A DNA stretch of 9,552 nucleotides from an uncultured Bacteroidota bacterium (GTDB lineage Bacteria; Bacteroidota; Bacteroidia; Chitinophagales; Chitinophagaceae): positions 1 to 9,552 of the forward strand of contig CAJATB010000064.1 in assembly GCA_903944755.1 (NCBI GenBank). The letters are read 5' to 3'. Shown in pieces: positions 7,330 through 9,552 of this stretch; positions within the stretch are counted from its first letter, which is position 1, and the number at the start of each line of letters is the position of its first letter. The notes below the pieces were generated by a model. That model was not told where the DNA came from, made no database searches, and saw only the letters and a program-made list of their open reading frames with translations. Both the position numbers and the translations under genes were made by a program.

Positions 7330-7836
7330 TTATCCTCTTCCAAACATTTCATCGTCCTTGTCAATTCTTGTTTGATCCTCTAAAGGATATTCCTTCCTTA
7401 ATGGGAAGTAATCCATCTCGTCTACATTTAAAATGCGTTTTAAATTGGAATGCCCAACAAAATTTATTCCGTAAAAATCAAATGTCTCACGCTCCATCCA
7501 GTTAGCACTTTCAAATAATTTACTTGCAGTAAATACATCAGGTTGTGCAATTGAAGTTGCTACCGAAAAACGTAAACGTACATTTTCAGTGAAATTATGT
7601 AAATGATAAACCACCACTAATTCACCGCCAATATTATCTGGATAATTTACACCGCATAAATCAGTTAAAAACGTAAAACCTAAACTTGGTTCGTCGTATA
7701 AAAATTGAAGTACTTTCAAATTCACCTCCTTAGGAGATTCAAATGATAGTATGCCGTAAGAGGTAGAAAAGGCAGTAACCTGATCACCAAATTTTGCAAC
7801 CAATTGTGCTTGAATAAACTCGTTTGTTAACGCCAT
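7330..7836 (-). CDS. nuoC: NADH-quinone oxidoreductase subunit C (NuoC)
   Basis: This 168-residue protein is the 30-kDa-type peripheral subunit, which has no cofactor and packs against NuoD and NuoB. The family signature is clear: SANWMERETFDFYGINFVGHSNLKRIL (about 109-135), followed by DYFPLRKEYPLED (141-153). The N-terminal alpha/beta part includes FTFLTDLCGVNYPD (54-67). Length is normal for unfused NuoC (about 150-220). It begins 22 bases after nuoB, with no visible Shine-Dalgarno sequence. The first ATG gives a sensible N-terminus. Confidence 0.97.
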   Translation of the reverse strand: MALTNEFIQAQLVAKFGDQVTAFSTSYGILSFESPKEVNLKVLQFLYDEPSLGFTFLTDLCGVNYPDNIGGELVVVYHLHNFTENVRLRFSVATSIAQPDVFTASKLFESANWMERETFDFYGINFVGHSNLKRILNVDEMDYFPLRKEYPLEDQTRIDKDDEMFGRG

Positions 7837-7858
7837 ATTATATGAATTTTAACGCCCT

Positions 7859-8446
7859 TTATTGGATGCCGTAACTGTTTAATAATGCTTTGTACTTTTC
7901 ACTATTTCTTCTGCGGATACTTTCCTGCCCAACTAAATCTTGCACTTTCATAAAACCATCTATGATTGCTTCAGGGCGAGGAGGGCAACCCGGTACGTAA
8001 ACATCAACTGGTATCACCTGATCAATTCCTTGTAACACACTGTAGGTGTCAAAAATACCACCACTTGAAGCACATGCACCAACAGCAATCACCCATCTAG
8101 GTTCAGCCATTTGTATATAAACCTGTCTTAAAACAGGTGCCATTTTTTTTGCTATGGTTCCCATTACCATTAATAAATCACACTGACGAGGAGAAAATCC
8201 AACACGCTCCGAACCGAAACGTGCTAAGTCATAATGCGAAGCCATTGTCGCCATAAATTCAATTCCACAACATGAAGTTGCAAAAGGAAGTGGCCATAAA
8301 GAATTTTTTCGAGCCAAGCCAACAACTGAACTTAATTGTGTTGCAAAGAAGCCATCACCAGGTATACCATCTGGTGCAATACCCATTGAAATTGCATCAC
8401 TAATTTCAGCTTCTTTTGGATGAATATTAAATCTTACTGGTCGCAT
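7859..8446 (-). CDS. nuoB: NADH-quinone oxidoreductase subunit B (NuoB), cluster N2
   Basis: This 195-residue PSST-type subunit holds the terminal 4Fe-4S cluster N2, which reduces quinone. The tandem cysteines Cys59-Cys60 in ATSCCGIEFM, plus Cys125 (VGACASSGG) and Cys154 (VPGCPPRPEA), are the four N2 ligands. Cys89 in SPRQCDLLMVMG is conserved in the family but is not a ligand. The N-terminal 45 residues are variable and include an FFATQLSSVVGLARKNSLWP linker typical of the family. Length is normal. The gene begins 27 bases after nuoA and 22 bases before nuoC. Confidence 0.98.
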   Translation of the reverse strand: MRPVRFNIHPKEAEISDAISMGIAPDGIPGDGFFATQLSSVVGLARKNSLWPLPFATSCCGIEFMATMASHYDLARFGSERVGFSPRQCDLLMVMGTIAKKMAPVLRQVYIQMAEPRWVIAVGACASSGGIFDTYSVLQGIDQVIPVDVYVPGCPPRPEAIIDGFMKVQDLVGQESIRRRNSEKYKALLNSYGIQ

Positions 8447-8473
8447 AATTTATGCATTAATTTATTTTAATAA

Positions 8474-8875
8474 TTAATCTTCCCACTTGAGTGCACCTTT
8501 CTTGATAATATAAATAAACCCAACCAAGAAAAAAGCTACAAACATGACTACTTCAAAAAACCCATTCCATCCTAGACTTTTAAAATTAACAGCATAGGGA
8601 TAAAAGAAAATCACCTCTACGTCAAACAAAACAAATAAAATTGCTACTAAAAAATACTTAATCGCCATTGGCGACCTAGCATCTCCATGTGATTCAATTC
8701 CACTTGTAAAAGTAGCTAATTTGTCTTCGGTTTTTCGTTTCGGTCCTACCAAACTAGAAACCAATATCATGAAAGCCACAAAGCCTCCCGCAAATAGTAT
8801 TTGCAGGGCAATTGGCAAATAATTTACAGCGCTGTTTGCCTCGTTAGTAGACATCAAAAACAATAACGAATTCAT
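8474..8875 (-). CDS. nuoA: NADH-quinone oxidoreductase subunit A (NuoA), first gene of the operon
   Basis: This 133-residue three-helix membrane subunit (ND3 type) sits at the junction of the membrane and peripheral arms, next to NuoH and NuoB. The conserved loop reads TSGIESHGDARSP (57-69). Helix 2 holds the family motif LVAILFVLFDVEVIFFYPYA (76-95), whose acidic residues Asp85 and Glu87 are characteristic. The third helix spans about 106-124. The ATG at 8875 is the first in frame. Met8 (8854) is a possible alternative, and neither has a Shine-Dalgarno sequence. Upstream lies the candidate operon promoter, giving a leader of only about 15 bases if the first ATG is used. Confidence 0.96.
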   Translation of the reverse strand: MNSLLFLMSTNEANSAVNYLPIALQILFAGGFVAFMILVSSLVGPKRKTEDKLATFTSGIESHGDARSPMAIKYFLVAILFVLFDVEVIFFYPYAVNFKSLGWNGFFEVVMFVAFFLVGFIYIIKKGALKWED

Positions 8876-8894
8876 ACAAGTGTTTTAGGTGCCG

Positions 8895-8927
8895 CAAAAA
8901 TACGCAAAGCATCCTTCATAACACAAA
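8895..8927 (-). promoter_or_regulatory. Candidate Bacteroidota-type promoter of the nuo operon
   Basis: On the minus strand TTTG (8927-8924) is followed, 21 bases later, by TATTTTTG (8902-8895). This matches the Bacteroidota consensus of TTTG near -33 and TAnnTTTG near -7, with spacing in the usual range of about 19-21. Transcription would start near 8889-8892, giving a 5' leader of roughly 15 bases before the nuoA ATG. It is the only such match I found in the gap before nuoA. The -33 box lies inside the T tract of the preceding terminator. Confidence 0.6.
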
Positions 8928-8955
8928 AAACTCCCCATAAATGGGGAGTTTTTTT
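8925..8955 (-). terminator. Intrinsic terminator after the TPR gene
   Basis: The arms CTCCCC (8931-8936) and GGGGAG (8943-8948) pair perfectly around a six-base loop ATAAAT. They are flanked by six A residues on one side and seven T residues on the other, so the structure could act on either strand. It lies 36 bases after the stop of the minus-strand TPR gene and before nuoA. Its main job is therefore probably to end that upstream transcript and separate it from the nuo operon. Confidence 0.9.
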
Positions 8956-8990
8956 AAATGATTTCACTCATTGTGTATCTATGATATCAA

Positions 8991-9552
8991 CTAGTCTTTT
9001 TTAGTTTCAGGAACCGCTGGTTTTTGACCACCACCCGGCATTTTTTTTATAATTTCCCAATTCTTAGTTAAGGACTCCTTTATTTTGGTTGTTTGTACAT
9101 CCGCAGGGATTAATTCCAATACCTTATCACACATTGCAATTGCATTTCCGAAGTCTTTAGTTTCATTGTAATAAGCCATCATAGTGTAGAAATTGTTCAC
9201 CAAATTCTGCTTATACTTAGCAGCATCTTTCAACAAAAACTGATTTTGAATGGAAATAGCCTCGAATAATATTCCCAAATTATTTGCAGTATCTAAAAGT
9301 TTGGCTCCTTTAACATACAATGTATACCCTTGTGGTTTTTCAGGGAATGCAGCAATATATTCTTTAGCTACAGTCATTGCTGTATTGCCCTCTTTGGCGT
9401 TGACAGCTATGCTAGACATTTTATAATAGTACACTTCGTCTTTTAGGCCTCTTAAAGCTGAATAATCTGTGTACCACTTTAATTCTTCTGTATACATATT
9501 AGATTTTTCCAACATGTCAACTCCCAGCTTGTAGTATTTTAATTTATTTTCC
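8991..9552 (-). CDS. TPR-repeat protein of unknown role, 3' part (start lies beyond the window)
   Basis: The reading frame ends at 8991 and stays open to the right edge, so the 5' end is missing. The ATG at 9515 is internal: upstream in-frame codons read ENKLKYYKLGVD. About 186 residues are visible, mostly helical. Counting from the Met at 9515, residues 107-140 fit a TPR unit (NNFYTMMAYYNETKDF, then AIAMCDKVLELIPAD), with conserved Ala, Tyr, Asp, Ala and Pro spacing. Residues about 32-62 look like another, weaker repeat ending in AAFPEKP. The C-terminus is a short glycine/proline/lysine tail (GGGQKPAVPETKKD). No catalytic motif, signal peptide or membrane helix is visible in this part. TPR proteins bind other proteins, and the partner cannot be told. 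The terminator after it argues for a separate transcript from the nuo genes. Confidence 0.85.
   Translation of the reverse strand, partial: ENKLKYYKLGVDMLEKSNMYTEELKWYTDYSALRGLKDEVYYYKMSSIAVNAKEGNTAMTVAKEYIAAFPEKPQGYTLYVKGAKLLDTANNLGILFEAISIQNQFLLKDAAKYKQNLVNNFYTMMAYYNETKDFGNAIAMCDKVLELIPADVQTTKIKESLTKNWEIIKKMPGGGQKPAVPETKKD

Noticed and set aside
8902..8912. The 11-base ATGCTTTGCGT (minus strand) in the nuoA promoter spacer recurs at 6020-6010 in the nuoD-nuoE palindrome, and a GCAAAGC core appears in the nuoC-nuoD gap near 7293-7299. It was considered as a shared operator.
   Set aside because: Several 11-base matches are expected by chance in a window of this size, and the three copies do not share longer symmetry. 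It is noted only as a weak possibility.
1..9552. A new defence, mobile or biosynthetic system hidden in the window.
   Set aside because: Nearly every base is accounted for by canonical complex I genes in the standard order. No gap is longer than about 115 bases, and there are no repeats, integrases or unknown cassettes.

Overview
The window is AT-rich bacterial DNA carrying most of a single minus-strand operon for respiratory complex I (proton-pumping NADH:quinone oxidoreductase). Reading on the minus strand from high to low coordinates, the order is nuoA, B, C, D, E, F, G, H, I, J, K and the first 157 codons of nuoL, which runs off the left edge. All eleven complete subunits are intact. Iron-sulfur ligands and other key residues are present where I could check them.

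The organism is most likely an aerobic member of the Bacteroidota, possibly near the Chitinophagales. The reasons are the short NuoG without a molybdopterin-type domain, the near absence of Shine-Dalgarno sequences, a promoter candidate of the TTTG / TAnnTTTG type, and the style of the NuoI and NuoH sequences. The lineage call comes from memory of family sequences, not from a search. Because nuoE, nuoF and nuoG are present, the enzyme has a full NADH-oxidising arm, unlike the shortened complexes of some anaerobic Bacteroides.

Layout: 9552-8991 is the 3' part of a TPR-repeat protein gene of unknown role, open to the right edge. 8990-8876 is a short intergenic region with a strong hairpin terminator and, overlapping its T tract, a candidate operon promoter. 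8875-484 is nuoA to nuoK with gaps of 6 to 71 bases and no coding overlaps. 473-1 is partial nuoL. No intergenic stretch exceeds 300 bases, and I see no RNA genes, mobile elements or CRISPR arrays.

The parts work together as follows. NuoE and NuoF oxidise NADH through FMN and pass electrons along clusters in NuoG, NuoI and NuoB to quinone (probably menaquinone) at the NuoB/NuoD/NuoH junction. The membrane subunits NuoA, H, J, K and L couple this to proton pumping. This is largely a conventional housekeeping region. The points worth a second look are the altered cysteine pattern at the N7-like site of the short NuoG, the terminator/promoter overlap, and a perfect inverted repeat before nuoE.
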